In this document: positions 16,760 to 24,869 of the stretch, piece after piece
How the letters are laid out: every line of letters begins with the position of its first letter
Numbering within the stretch: position 1 is the stretch's first letter
Assembly: GCA_016192425.1 (NCBI GenBank)
Contig: JACPUE010000021.1
Span: 40,286-104,285 of the forward strand
Direction: 5' to 3'
From: Burkholderiales bacterium
Lineage (GTDB): Bacteria; Pseudomonadota; Gammaproteobacteria; Burkholderiales; Burkholderiaceae_C
DNA: 64,000 nucleotides
The notes under the pieces: model-generated
Database searches by the model: none
What the model was told of the DNA's origin: nothing
What the model saw: the letters and a program-made list of their open reading frames with translations, nothing else
Program-made: the position numbers and the translations under genes

Positions 16760-18195
16760 CCGCAGGTACTTCCCCCCTGCCTGGCGTGCAGGGCAAGCCC
16801 CAGGCCTCGTCGCCTGCCGCGCACGCGGGCACGGACTACCAGCTGAGCGTTCCCCAGGACGCGCGCCAGGCCTTGGCACGGGGCTGGCTCTGGCTCGGCG
16901 TGGCCGCACTGATCGGCTCCGGGCTGTTCTCGGTGCTGCTGGTGGTGTCGCGCACGCCTTACGTGAACCAATGGCTCCCGGCGGCCAACTTCTTCCACAT
17001 CTCGCTGGTGCTGCACGTGGACCTGTCGGTGCTGGTGTGGTTCGTATCCATGGCGGGCCTGCTGTGGAGCCTGCACGCCAGCCAGCGTGCGCAAGGGGCT
17101 GGCTGGCTGGCGCTGTGGGTGACGGCCGCAGGCACGCTGGCCATGGCGCTGGCGCCCTTTCTGGCGCCGGGCGAACCCATCATGGCCAACTACATCCCGG
17201 TGCTGGAATCGCCGCTGTTCCTGGCCGGGCTGGTGGTGTTTGGCGTGGGGATCACCCTGCTGGTGCTGCGCAGCCTGTGGGCCGCACCCCGCTGGAGTCT
17301 GCAGTACGACGGGCAGGGGGCGCTGCACTTCGGCCTGCGCGGCGCCGCTGCGGCCACCGCCGTCGCGTTGCTGTGCTTTGCCTGGTCCTGGGCGGTGCTT
17401 CCCACCAGCCTGGAGGGCAAGGCGTACTACGAAATCCTGTTCTGGGGCGGCGGGCATGCGCTGCAGTTCACCTGGACGCTGCTCATGCTCGTGGTCTGGC
17501 TCTGGCTGGCCAGCGCCTGCGGCGCCCGTGTGGTGTTGAGTCCGCGTGTGGCGGTGCTGATGTTCCTGCTGGCGCTGCTGGGGGTGTTTGTCACCCCCTA
17601 TGCCTACCTGGCCTACGACGTGGCCTCGGTGGAACACCGCAACCTGCTCACCTGGGCCATGCGCCTGGGGGGCGGCCCGGCCATCGTACCCGTGGGCATG
17701 GCCGCCGTGCTGGGCGTGGCGCTGGTGCGCTCCCTGGATGCAGACCTGCGCCCGCTGCGTGCGGCGCTGCTGTCATCGGTGCTGCTCTTTGGCGCGGGCG
17801 GCGTCATCGGCATCTTCATCCAAGGCAGCAACGTGCGCATTCCTGCGCACTACCACGGTTGCATCGTGGGTGTCACGCTCGCGCTCATGGGGGCGGTCTA
17901 CCGCATCCTGCCCTCGCTGGGTTACGCCGCGCCCCAGGGGCGCATGGCCACCTGGCAGCCCTGGCTGTATGGCATGGGGCAGCTCATGCACATCATCGGG
18001 CTGGTCTGGTCCGGCGGCTATGGCGTGCAGCGCAAGGTGGCCGGCACCGACCAGGTGCTGCGCAGCACCGCCGAAGTGGCGGGCATGGGCCTCATGGGCC
18101 TGGGCGGTCTCATTGCCATCATCGGCGGGCTGCTGTTTGTGGTGGTGGTGATCCGCACCATCCGCCAGCCGCACCCCAGTGCAGCCCAAGGCTGA
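16756..18195 (+). CDS. Second heme-copper subunit-I-like protein with altered CuB site
   Basis: A 479-aa membrane protein of about 12 helices related to oxidase subunit I. The helix II heme ligand His87 (VLHVDLSVLVW) and the helix X pair His365/His367 (IPAHYHGCIVG) are present. Helix VI has His234 in GGGHALQF, with Phe238 where oxidases have Tyr. The helix VII His-His pair appears as His294-Arg295 (VEHRNLL). So both hemes may bind, while CuB would lack a ligand. It has no CuA partner of its own, and lies between the unknown anchored protein (4 nt overlap) and the cytochrome b-flavoprotein gene (13 nt). It could be an electron-transfer subunit, a non-canonical NO reductase or a sensor. Confidence 0.85.
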   Translation: MTAGTSPLPGVQGKPQASSPAAHAGTDYQLSVPQDARQALARGWLWLGVAALIGSGLFSVLLVVSRTPYVNQWLPAANFFHISLVLHVDLSVLVWFVSMAGLLWSLHASQRAQGAGWLALWVTAAGTLAMALAPFLAPGEPIMANYIPVLESPLFLAGLVVFGVGITLLVLRSLWAAPRWSLQYDGQGALHFGLRGAAAATAVALLCFAWSWAVLPTSLEGKAYYEILFWGGGHALQFTWTLLMLVVWLWLASACGARVVLSPRVAVLMFLLALLGVFVTPYAYLAYDVASVEHRNLLTWAMRLGGGPAIVPVGMAAVLGVALVRSLDADLRPLRAALLSSVLLFGAGGVIGIFIQGSNVRIPAHYHGCIVGVTLALMGAVYRILPSLGYAAPQGRMATWQPWLYGMGQLMHIIGLVWSGGYGVQRKVAGTDQVLRSTAEVAGMGLMGLGGLIAIIGGLLFVVVVIRTIRQPHPSAAQG

Positions 18196-18208
18196 AGGAA
18201 TACGAACA

Positions 18209-20134
18209 ATGATCAAGAAACTCCAAGACCTGTTGCAATGGCTTTTCCTCAAGGCCGAGGGCCTGTTCAATGCCGCCTTTGGTGACCGCATCAACCCCTT
18301 CTACCACCTGGGCGCCATCACCTTCTTCCTGTTCTGGGTGGTGGGTGCCACCGGCCTGTACCTGTATGTGTTCTTCGAAACCGGCATTGCCGAGGCCTAC
18401 TCCTCGGTCATAGCGCTCACCGAGCACCAGTGGTGGATGGGCGGCATCATGCGCAGCGTGCACCGCTACGCCTCCGATGCCATGGTGCTGACCATGGTGC
18501 TGCACATGCTGCGCTACTTCGCATTCAACCTGTACCACGGGTTCCGCTGGTTCTCGTGGGTTACGGGTGTCATGCTGATCTGGATGGTCTATGCCTCGGG
18601 GATCAACGGCTACATGCTCCCCTGGGACCAGATGGCGCAGTACATCACGGTCTCCAGCTTTGAATGGCTGGACTGGCTGCCGATCTTCAACGGCACGCTG
18701 ATGCGCAACTTCCTCTACTCCGACCACGTGGGCGATCGCTTCTTCACGCTGCTGTCCTTCATGCACCTGGGCATTCCGCTGGTGTTGCTGATGATCATGT
18801 GGATCCACGTGCAGCGCGTGCCCAAGGCGCGCACCACGCCGCCGCGCCCCATCGTCGTTGGCATGCTGCTGACCTTTCTGGTGCTCTCGCTGGTGGCCCC
18901 GGTGCACAGCCAGGGCGGGGTGAGCAACCTGGCCAGGGCCGTGACCGAGGTGAAGCTGGACTGGTTCTACATGGCCGTGTTTCCCTTGATTACCGACTGG
19001 CCCCTGGCCCGTGTGTGGGCGCTGGTGGTGGGCGCCTCAGTGCTGCTGGCCCTGCTGCCCTGGTGGCCGCCGCAGTTCCGCCGCGGCGACAAGCGTGTGC
19101 ACCAGGTGGTGGTGCACGGTGCAGAGGGTGCGAGCGCCGACTTCAAGGTGCGCGAGGGCGAAACCATTCTGGATGCAGGCCTGCGCCAGGGCCTGGCCCT
19201 GCCCTACGAATGCCGCAACGGCGGCTGCGGCCTGTGCGTGTGCAGCGTGGAACAGGGCAGCATCGAGCACCGCCCCTACCAGCGCAGCGCCCTGCCCGAC
19301 GCCCAGAAGGCCCAGGGCAAGGCACTCATGTGCTGCGCCGTGCCCAAGGGCGATCTGGTCATCGACGTGGAAGGCTTCACCGGCGCAGAGCACCAACAGG
19401 CCGAAGTGCACACCGCCACCGTGGCGCAACTGGAGCGCCTGGCAGACGACGTGATGCGCGTGCTGCTGCAACTGCCCGAAGGCAAGGTGCTGGATTTCAG
19501 CGCTGGCCAGTACATCGACATCCTGCTGGAAGATGGCCAACGCCGCGCGTTCTCGTTTGCCAACCGTCCCGGCGAGAGCCGCCAGATCGAACTGCATGTG
19601 CGCCTGGTGCCCGGCGGGCGCTTCACCACCCACGTGTTCCAGGGCATGAAGGTGGGCGACACCCTGCGCTTCGAAGGCCCGCGCGGCAGCTTCACGCTGC
19701 GCGAAAGCCAGCACCCCATCCTCTTCGTGGCCGGGGCCACGGGCTTTGCGCCCATCAAGAGCATTGTCGAAGACGCCTTTGCGCGCGGCGTGCAGCGCCC
19801 CATGCGCCTGTATTGGGGCACGCGCAAGCCGCAGGACCTCTACATGCTGGAGCGCTGCGAGCAATGGCAGCGCGAGCATGCCAACTTCACCGTGGTGCCC
19901 GTGGTGTCCGACGCCAGCGAGGGCGACGGCTGGACCGGCCGCACCGGCCTGGTCCACGAGGCCATGCTGGCCGACTTTACCGACCTCAGCGGCCACGAGG
20001 TGTACCTGTGCGGCTCCGTCAAGATGGTGGAGACGGCCGTGCCCGCCTTCATCGCCCAGGGGCTGGACGAAAACGCCTGCTTCTCGGACGCCTTCCTGAT
20101 GGCCGCCCCGGCCCAGGCCCCGGCGCAGCAGTAA
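18209..20134 (+). CDS. Cytochrome b - [2Fe-2S] - FAD/NAD(P)H reductase fusion
   Basis: A 641-aa protein with three modules. Residues about 15-290 form a cytochrome b/b6-like membrane domain with His85/His186 and His99/His200, spacing as in the fusion at 14670. Residues about 297-390 are a plant-type [2Fe-2S] ferredoxin (Cys335, Cys340, Cys343, Cys375). Residues about 398-630 are a ferredoxin-NADP reductase-like domain with the FAD motif RAFSFAN, the pyridine-nucleotide loop AGATGFAPIKS and YLCGSVKMV. It can pass electrons from NAD(P)H through FAD and iron-sulfur to membrane hemes in one chain. ATG 18209 is preceded by GAAGGAA. An in-frame start 10 codons earlier overlaps the previous gene and is less likely. 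Confidence 0.9.
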   Translation: MIKKLQDLLQWLFLKAEGLFNAAFGDRINPFYHLGAITFFLFWVVGATGLYLYVFFETGIAEAYSSVIALTEHQWWMGGIMRSVHRYASDAMVLTMVLHMLRYFAFNLYHGFRWFSWVTGVMLIWMVYASGINGYMLPWDQMAQYITVSSFEWLDWLPIFNGTLMRNFLYSDHVGDRFFTLLSFMHLGIPLVLLMIMWIHVQRVPKARTTPPRPIVVGMLLTFLVLSLVAPVHSQGGVSNLARAVTEVKLDWFYMAVFPLITDWPLARVWALVVGASVLLALLPWWPPQFRRGDKRVHQVVVHGAEGASADFKVREGETILDAGLRQGLALPYECRNGGCGLCVCSVEQGSIEHRPYQRSALPDAQKAQGKALMCCAVPKGDLVIDVEGFTGAEHQQAEVHTATVAQLERLADDVMRVLLQLPEGKVLDFSAGQYIDILLEDGQRRAFSFANRPGESRQIELHVRLVPGGRFTTHVFQGMKVGDTLRFEGPRGSFTLRESQHPILFVAGATGFAPIKSIVEDAFARGVQRPMRLYWGTRKPQDLYMLERCEQWQREHANFTVVPVVSDASEGDGWTGRTGLVHEAMLADFTDLSGHEVYLCGSVKMVETAVPAFIAQGLDENACFSDAFLMAAPAQAPAQQ

Positions 20135-20147
20135 GCAGCCCCAAAGC

Positions 20148-20182
20148 AAAGCGCCCGGCGCCTGTGCGGTGCCGGGCGCTTT
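20148..20182 (+). terminator. Rho-independent terminator after the respiratory cluster
   Basis: The 12-bp stem AAAGCGCCCGGC (20148-20159) pairs with GCCGGGCGCTTT (20171-20182), with an 11-nt loop and a run of T. It lies 13 nt after the last stop codon of the cluster. On the other strand it ends facing ubiD, whose stop is 12 nt away, so it may serve both. Confidence 0.85.
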
Positions 20183-20194
20183 TTTATTCCCGCG

Positions 20195-21679
20195 TCAAAG
20201 GCCGAGGGACTCGTACAGCGCGTCCATGCGCGCCGTCACCTCCGCGTCCATGGTGATGATGCGGCCCCACTCGCGCTGCGTCTCGCCGGGCCATTTGTTG
20301 GTGGCGTCCATGCCCATCTTGCTGCCCAGGCCGCTCACGGGCGAGGCAAAATCGAGGTAGTCGATGGGCGTGTGCTCCACCATCATGGTGTCGCGCTTTG
20401 GATCCATGCGCGTGGTCATGGCCCAGATGACTTCCTTCCAGTCGCGCACGTCCACATCCTCATCCACCACCACGATGAACTTGGTGTACATGAACTGGCG
20501 CAGGTGGCTCCACACGCCCATCATCACGCGGCGCGCGTGGCCGGGGTAGGCCTTCTTGATGCGCACCAGCGCCATGCGGTAACTGCAGCCCTCGGGCGGC
20601 AGGTAGAAGTCCACGATCTCGGGAAACTGGCGCTGCAGCAGCGGGATGAACAGCTCGTTCAACGCCACGCCCAGCACGGCGGGCTCGTCCGGCGGCTTGC
20701 CGGTGTAGGTGGAGTGGTAGACGGCGCCTTTGCGCAGCGTGATGCGGTCCACCGTGAACACTGGGAACTCGGCCTGCTCGTTGTAGTAGCCCGTGTGGTC
20801 GCCATACGGCCCTTCCAGCGCGTGCTCCCAGCCGCTGGCATGCGCGGCGTCGGGCTGGATATGGCCTTCGAGCACGATCTCGGCGCTGGCCGGCACGCGC
20901 AGCGGCACGCCCAGCGCGGGCGCCACCTCGGTGCGCGCGCCGCGCAGTAGGCCGGCGAACTGGTATTCCGACAGGCTGTCGGGCACGGGCGTGACGGCAC
21001 CCAGGATGGTCGCCGGGTCGGCCCCCAGCGCCACCGCCACCGGATAGGGCTTGCCGGGGTTTATGGTGCAGTGGTCGCGGAAGTCGAGCGCGCCGCCACG
21101 GTGCGCGAGCCAGCGCATGATGAGCTTGTTGCGCCCCAGCACCTGCTGGCGGTAGATGCCCAGGTTTTGCCGCGCCTTGTGCGGTCCCTGCGTGATGACC
21201 AGGCCCCAGGTGACCAGCGGCGCCACGTCGCCGGGCCAGCAGTGCTGGATGGGCAGGCGCGCCAGATCCACGTCCTGGCCTTCCCACACCAGCTCCTGGC
21301 ACGGCGGGCTGCTGCGCTCCTTGGGCGCCATGTTCCACAGCGTCTTGAGCAGGCTGCCCATGCCCACCATTTCCTTGAAGCCTTTGGGTGCCTCGGGCTC
21401 CTTGAGCGAGGCCAGCAGCTCGCCAAACGGGCGCAGCCCGGCGATGCTCTCCACGCCCATGGCGCGCGCCACGCGCTCGGGCGTGCCGAACAGGTTGCCG
21501 AGCACCGGCATGCTGTGGCCCGTGGGGTTCTCGAACAGGATGGCCGGGCCGCCCGCGCGCAGCACGCGGTCGCACAGGGCCGTCATCTCCAGGCGGGGCG
21601 ACACGCTTTCGCGCACGCGGCGCAGCTCGCCGCGCTGCTCAAGCTGCTGGATGAAGTCGCGCAGGTCGTGGTAGTGCAT
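20195..21679 (-). CDS. ubiD: 4-hydroxy-3-polyprenylbenzoate decarboxylase
   Basis: A 494-aa UbiD decarboxylase that removes the carboxyl group of the ubiquinone precursor using prenylated FMN from UbiX. The N-terminal [19 protein letters not shown] is the usual opening. The region with [19 protein letters not shown] is the prFMN/Mn-binding loop with the conserved Arg and Gln. [12 protein letters not shown] contains the catalytic Glu-region loop. Length matches the 490-aa family. Normally it neighbours ubiX in this lineage; here a DUF1016 gene and a small ORF separate the two. It belongs to the minus-strand ubiquinone block, but a repeat element lies just upstream of its start, so it may have its own promoter. 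Confidence 0.96.
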   Translation of the reverse strand: MHYHDLRDFIQQLEQRGELRRVRESVSPRLEMTALCDRVLRAGGPAILFENPTGHSMPVLGNLFGTPERVARAMGVESIAGLRPFGELLASLKEPEAPKGFKEMVGMGSLLKTLWNMAPKERSSPPCQELVWEGQDVDLARLPIQHCWPGDVAPLVTWGLVITQGPHKARQNLGIYRQQVLGRNKLIMRWLAHRGGALDFRDHCTINPGKPYPVAVALGADPATILGAVTPVPDSLSEYQFAGLLRGARTEVAPALGVPLRVPASAEIVLEGHIQPDAAHASGWEHALEGPYGDHTGYYNEQAEFPVFTVDRITLRKGAVYHSTYTGKPPDEPAVLGVALNELFIPLLQRQFPEIVDFYLPPEGCSYRMALVRIKKAYPGHARRVMMGVWSHLRQFMYTKFIVVVDEDVDVRDWKEVIWAMTTRMDPKRDTMMVEHTPIDYLDFASPVSGLGSKMGMDATNKWPGETQREWGRIITMDAEVTARMDALYESLGL

Positions 21680-21757
21680 ATTTTTAGGTCAAAAATGGCT
21701 CTGTCGCTTTTATTTAGGACGCTAATAGCTATTAAATTGATAGCGCTTTGCTACATG
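21680..21757. repeat. Dispersed ATAGCT hairpin repeat, copy 2
   Basis: An AT-rich stretch with AATAGCTATTAAATTGATAGCGC upstream of ubiD shares the ATAGCT and GCGCT words of the family. This copy is degenerate and may be two partial copies in tandem. Confidence 0.45.
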
Positions 21758-21821
21758 CTGGCGGGCGGCATCGATCAGGCCGCGCAGCTCGGTAAGGAGT
21801 GCGTCCGAGGTCAAAGCGTGT

Positions 21822-22904
21822 TCAGTCTTCTGCGCCATCGACCCCCTCCTGCGCATTGAGATCCATCGTCAGGCGGATCGCTTGCGCCTCGCGGGCCAGC
21901 TCGCTGCGCAACTCTTCTTCACTCGGCAAAACCAGTTGGTAGCGGCTGGCAAACAGTTGCTCGCTGCCGTTGAGCACCGAATAGCGCACCACGGACTGGT
22001 CTTTGTCCTCGCACAGCATAATGCCCACCGTGGGGTTGTCGCCATCGCCGCGCTTCAAGTCGTCGTACATGCGTACATACATATCCATCTGGCCGATGTC
22101 CTGGTGGGTCAGCTCGGTGGTTTTCAGGTCGATCAGCACAAAGCACTTGAGCAGGTAGTTGTAGAACACCAGGTCGATATAGAAATCCTTGCTCTCGGTG
22201 CTCACCCGCTGCTGGCGGGCCACAAAGGCAAAGCCCTTGCCCAGCTCCAGCAAAAAGGCCTGCAATTTGTCCATCAAGCCCTGTTCCAAACTGGATTCCA
22301 GCAAAGCACGGTTGCCGGGCAGCCCCAAAAACTCCAGCATCACCGGGTCGCGTACAAAGGCGCGCGGGCTTTGCGCCAATGCGGCCAGGTTTTTTCCGGC
22401 TTCAGCGGCAACGGCGGCCTTGTCCTGGCTGAGCAGCAGACGCTCGTAAAACAGCGTGCCGATCTGGCGCTGCAGGGCGCGGGTGCTCCAGTTCTGGGCA
22501 GCGGCCTCGGCCATGTACCACTGGCGGGCGTCGATGCTTTGCACCTTGGACAGCAGGCGGTAGTGTGTCCAGCTCAATTCGTGACGCAGCGCGTCACGTT
22601 TTGGAAACGCCTGATAAAACAAGCGCATATAGCGCAGGTTGGACGCATCAAAGCCGCTGCCAAACTCCCCCGTCAGTTGCTCGGCCAGCAGTGGCAGCAG
22701 CCGCTTGCCATAAACCGCCCGCGCCGCGCCGCCTTGCTCAAACTCCACAATGTGGTGGCCTACCTGCCAGCAGGTTTGTACCTGAATGACATCCACCGCG
22801 CGCAGCGCCCGGCTGCGTGCATCGCTGATGAGCTGGCGCAGCGTGCCTAGCAAGGGGGCAAGGTCAGCGCTGCCTGCCAAAGGCTTATTGCCCGCCATCG
22901 CCAT
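21822..22904 (-). CDS. DUF1016 family PD-(D/E)XK nuclease-like protein
   Basis: A 360-aa protein of the YhcG/DUF1016 family. The N-terminal helical domain (about 15-160) includes YGKRLLPLLAEQL and NLRYMRLFYQAFP. The C-terminal half has a PD-(D/E)XK nuclease core: DFYIDLVFYNY, then VLIDLKTTELTHQDIGQM, with the Asp...Asp-x-Lys pattern and a motif IV Gln. Such genes are common in defence islands and near type I restriction genes. It overlaps an upstream 58-codon ORF by 20 nt and lies between ubiX and ubiD, so it was probably inserted into a formerly contiguous ubiXD pair. No restriction subunit is found here. Confidence 0.88.
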   Translation of the reverse strand: MAMAGNKPLAGSADLAPLLGTLRQLISDARSRALRAVDVIQVQTCWQVGHHIVEFEQGGAARAVYGKRLLPLLAEQLTGEFGSGFDASNLRYMRLFYQAFPKRDALRHELSWTHYRLLSKVQSIDARQWYMAEAAAQNWSTRALQRQIGTLFYERLLLSQDKAAVAAEAGKNLAALAQSPRAFVRDPVMLEFLGLPGNRALLESSLEQGLMDKLQAFLLELGKGFAFVARQQRVSTESKDFYIDLVFYNYLLKCFVLIDLKTTELTHQDIGQMDMYVRMYDDLKRGDGDNPTVGIMLCEDKDQSVVRYSVLNGSEQLFASRYQLVLPSEEELRSELAREAQAIRLTMDLNAQEGVDGAED

Positions 22905-23061
22905 CCTCCTCTTCTGTCACGTTCTCTTGGCCATCGCCGAGTGCGGCCAGGGCTGCATCGTCCACCACGTCGTCCGGGCCAGGCCGCCAGCCGCGCACGT
23001 CCACTTGGCCGGTGACCACATCGGCAAAGCGTCCAATGCGGGTTGGGGCATTATTGACCAT
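22885..23061 (-). CDS. Short acidic ORF upstream of the DUF1016 gene
   Basis: A 58-aa ORF from ATG 23061 to TAA 22885-22887 that overlaps the DUF1016 start by 20 nt. The product is acidic and ends in a Glu/Asp/Gly-rich tail (TEEEDGDGGQ). I do not recognise it. Tight overlap suggests translational coupling or that it is the remaining end of a longer gene that once preceded the DUF1016 gene. The DNA just upstream contains an ATAGCTGCTGACGC word of the dispersed hairpin repeat, which may mark the junction of the insertion. Confidence 0.4.
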   Translation of the reverse strand: MVNNAPTRIGRFADVVTGQVDVRGWRPGPDDVVDDAALAALGDGQENVTEEEDGDGGQ

Positions 23062-23157
23062 GCGTCAGCAGCTATAAAAGTTGACGCATCCAACTGCCGA
23101 TTCAGGGCACCAGGACGAGAAGTTTGTGCCTCCCCACGAAATGGGCTACCCCCCAAT

Positions 23158-23796
23158 TCAATCCGTGCCTGGTGCCATGGAACCGGGATTTGCCCCCAAC
23201 CCCTGCCACCGCCCCCCCAGCCCATGGGCCAGGCCCAGCAGGTCCAGCGTGCGCGCGACGGTGTGGTCCACGATGTCGTCCACGCTGCGCGGGTGCAGGT
23301 AGAACGCGGGCACCGGGGGGCAGACGATGGCGCCCATTTCGGTCACGCTGACCATGTTGCGCAGGTGGCCCAGGTGCAGCGGGGTTTCGCGCGCCAGCAG
23401 CACCAGGCGGCGGCGTTCCTTGAGCATGACGTCGGCGGCGCGGGTGAGCAGGTTGTCGGCCAGGCTGTGGGCCACGGCGGCCAGGGTGCGCATGGAGCAG
23501 GGGGCGATGACCATGCCCGTGCACTGGAACGAGCCGCTGGCAATGCTGGCGCCCACGTTGTCGGCGTCGTGCGCCACATGCGCCAGGGCGCGCACGGCGT
23601 CGGGCTCCAGCTGCATTTCGTGGCGCAGGGTGCGCCAGCCGGTGTCCGAGACGACGAGGTGCGATTCCACCCCAGGGCAGGTGCGCAGCGCCTGCAGCAG
23701 GCGCACGCCGTACACCGCACCGCTGGCTCCGGAGATGCCCACGACCACGCGTTGCGGCGCCTGCCCGGCTGTGGAGGGCGTGGCCGCAGCGCTCAC
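23158..23796 (-). CDS. ubiX: Flavin prenyltransferase
   Basis: A 212-aa Rossmann-like flavoprotein that prenylates FMN to make the UbiD cofactor. Typical motifs are VVVGISGASGAVYGVRLLQAL (about 17-37), the SGSFQCTGMVIAPCSM loop (about 87-102) with the conserved SxxxxxMVIxPCSM pattern, and ARETPLHLGHLRNM (about 135-148). It ends about 25 residues longer than E. coli UbiX. It lies 61 nt downstream of the DGC-domain gene and reads in the same direction as ubiU, ubiV and ubiT, so it could be the last member of that operon. Its partner ubiD is further on, after the DUF1016 insert. Confidence 0.95.
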   Translation of the reverse strand: MSAAATPSTAGQAPQRVVVGISGASGAVYGVRLLQALRTCPGVESHLVVSDTGWRTLRHEMQLEPDAVRALAHVAHDADNVGASIASGSFQCTGMVIAPCSMRTLAAVAHSLADNLLTRAADVMLKERRRLVLLARETPLHLGHLRNMVSVTEMGAIVCPPVPAFYLHPRSVDDIVDHTVARTLDLLGLAHGLGGRWQGLGANPGSMAPGTD

Positions 23797-23857
23797 TGGG
23801 CAAGCTCCGTGCTGCGCACTGCGGTGCGGGTTTGCTGGGGAGCGGCACGGCGTGCGC

Positions 23858-24277
23858 TCATGCGGCCATCCGGGGGGCGGGCTTGGCAGCGGCCGGGTGC
23901 GCCGCGAGCGGGTGGGCTTTCAGGTCGGCCTGCACCTGATCCAGCACAAGCTGCGCCTGTGCGGGGTCGAAGTCCTCGTGGCGGCGCTTTTTCACGCCGT
24001 ACTGCTGCAACTGGTAGTGCCGCGCAGCAGCGATGCCGTGGCGCGAGAGGCAGCCCTGCACGCAGTTGAGCGGGCAACCGTCCAGGGCGATGATGGGGCG
24101 GCCCGAGCGCGCCGTGCGCACCAGGCTGGGCACGTCGCCGCCCACGCCCGCGATGCACGACATCTCGGCCACGCCTGCGCGGTCCAGCCGCAGCGCCACA
24201 TGGTTGGCCAACTGCGCGGCGCTGGAGCAGCCCGAGCAGGAATAGACCAGGGGCAGTGCGGCGCGCGTGTCTGTCAT
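23858..24277 (-). CDS. DGC-domain putative zinc-binding protein
   Basis: A 139-aa protein with the DGC motif (ALDGCPLNCVQGC, about 64-76), which gives the family its name, and a second Cys pair in YSCSGCSSAAQ (about 12-22). Conserved cysteines probably hold a metal. Function is not established. Its start overlaps the ubiT stop by 4 nt (ATGA) and it precedes ubiX, so it is embedded in the O2-independent ubiquinone operon. This position suggests an auxiliary role, for example metal or sulfur handling for the UbiU-UbiV iron-sulfur proteins; that is inference only. Confidence 0.8.
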   Translation of the reverse strand: MTDTRAALPLVYSCSGCSSAAQLANHVALRLDRAGVAEMSCIAGVGGDVPSLVRTARSGRPIIALDGCPLNCVQGCLSRHGIAAARHYQLQQYGVKKRRHEDFDPAQAQLVLDQVQADLKAHPLAAHPAAAKPAPRMAA

Positions 24278-24816
24278 GGCCGCGCTCCGGGGAAGCCGTG
24301 GCCAGCGCCGGGGGTGCTGTTGCTGGGGCGTGCGCCGGGGCGCAGGGCGGCCAGGCGCGCGAGCACCTGGCGCGGGCCCCATTGCTGCAGGTCCAGCACG
24401 GGCAGTTCCAGCGCGTCCAGCGTGTTCTTGACGACCAGGCCCAGCTCGGTGTCGCCTTCCATGGAGAGGCGGCGGCTGAAGAACAGCGTGTCCGGGTCTT
24501 GCTGGCGCTGGGCCAGCAGCAGGAAGTCGTGTGCGCTGGCGCTGATGCACAGGTCGGTTTCGGCAAAGCGCGCACGCGGGGCAAAGGCGCCGCCGGTCCA
24601 GGTGTAGTCGAAGGTCACGCCCGCGTCGCGCACATGGATGCGCAGGCGCTTGTTCAGCAGCATCTCGCCCACGTCGCGCGGCAGTTGGCGCGCCAGGCCC
24701 AGGTTGAGCGCGGTGACCAGCAGCACCGAGCCCGGAAACGCGGGCAGGCGCGAGGTGAGGGCCGCCACAGCAGACGGCAGAACGAAGGGGGTGGGGGGCG
24801 TGTGCGGGGCGTTCAT
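24274..24816 (-). CDS. ubiT: Anaerobic ubiquinone accessory factor UbiT, SCP2 domain
   Basis: A 180-aa protein with one SCP2 lipid-binding domain (about 25-155), including FDYTWTGGAFAPRARFAETDLCISASAHDF and the GDTELGLVVKNTLDALEL segment. UbiT is the O2-independent counterpart of UbiJ and is thought to carry polyprenyl intermediates. ATG 24816 is chosen; an upstream Met 16 codons earlier is not in the conserved region. It lies 53 nt after ubiV and overlaps the DGC gene by 4 nt. Order ubiU-ubiV-ubiT matches known O2-independent ubiquinone loci. Confidence 0.9.
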   Translation of the reverse strand: MNAPHTPPTPFVLPSAVAALTSRLPAFPGSVLLVTALNLGLARQLPRDVGEMLLNKRLRIHVRDAGVTFDYTWTGGAFAPRARFAETDLCISASAHDFLLLAQRQQDPDTLFFSRRLSMEGDTELGLVVKNTLDALELPVLDLQQWGPRQVLARLAALRPGARPSNSTPGAGHGFPGARP

Positions 24817-24869
24817 GGGGGACTCCAGTGCGGGCTTGTCTTGTGCAGTGGCGGCGGTGGGCAACTGGT

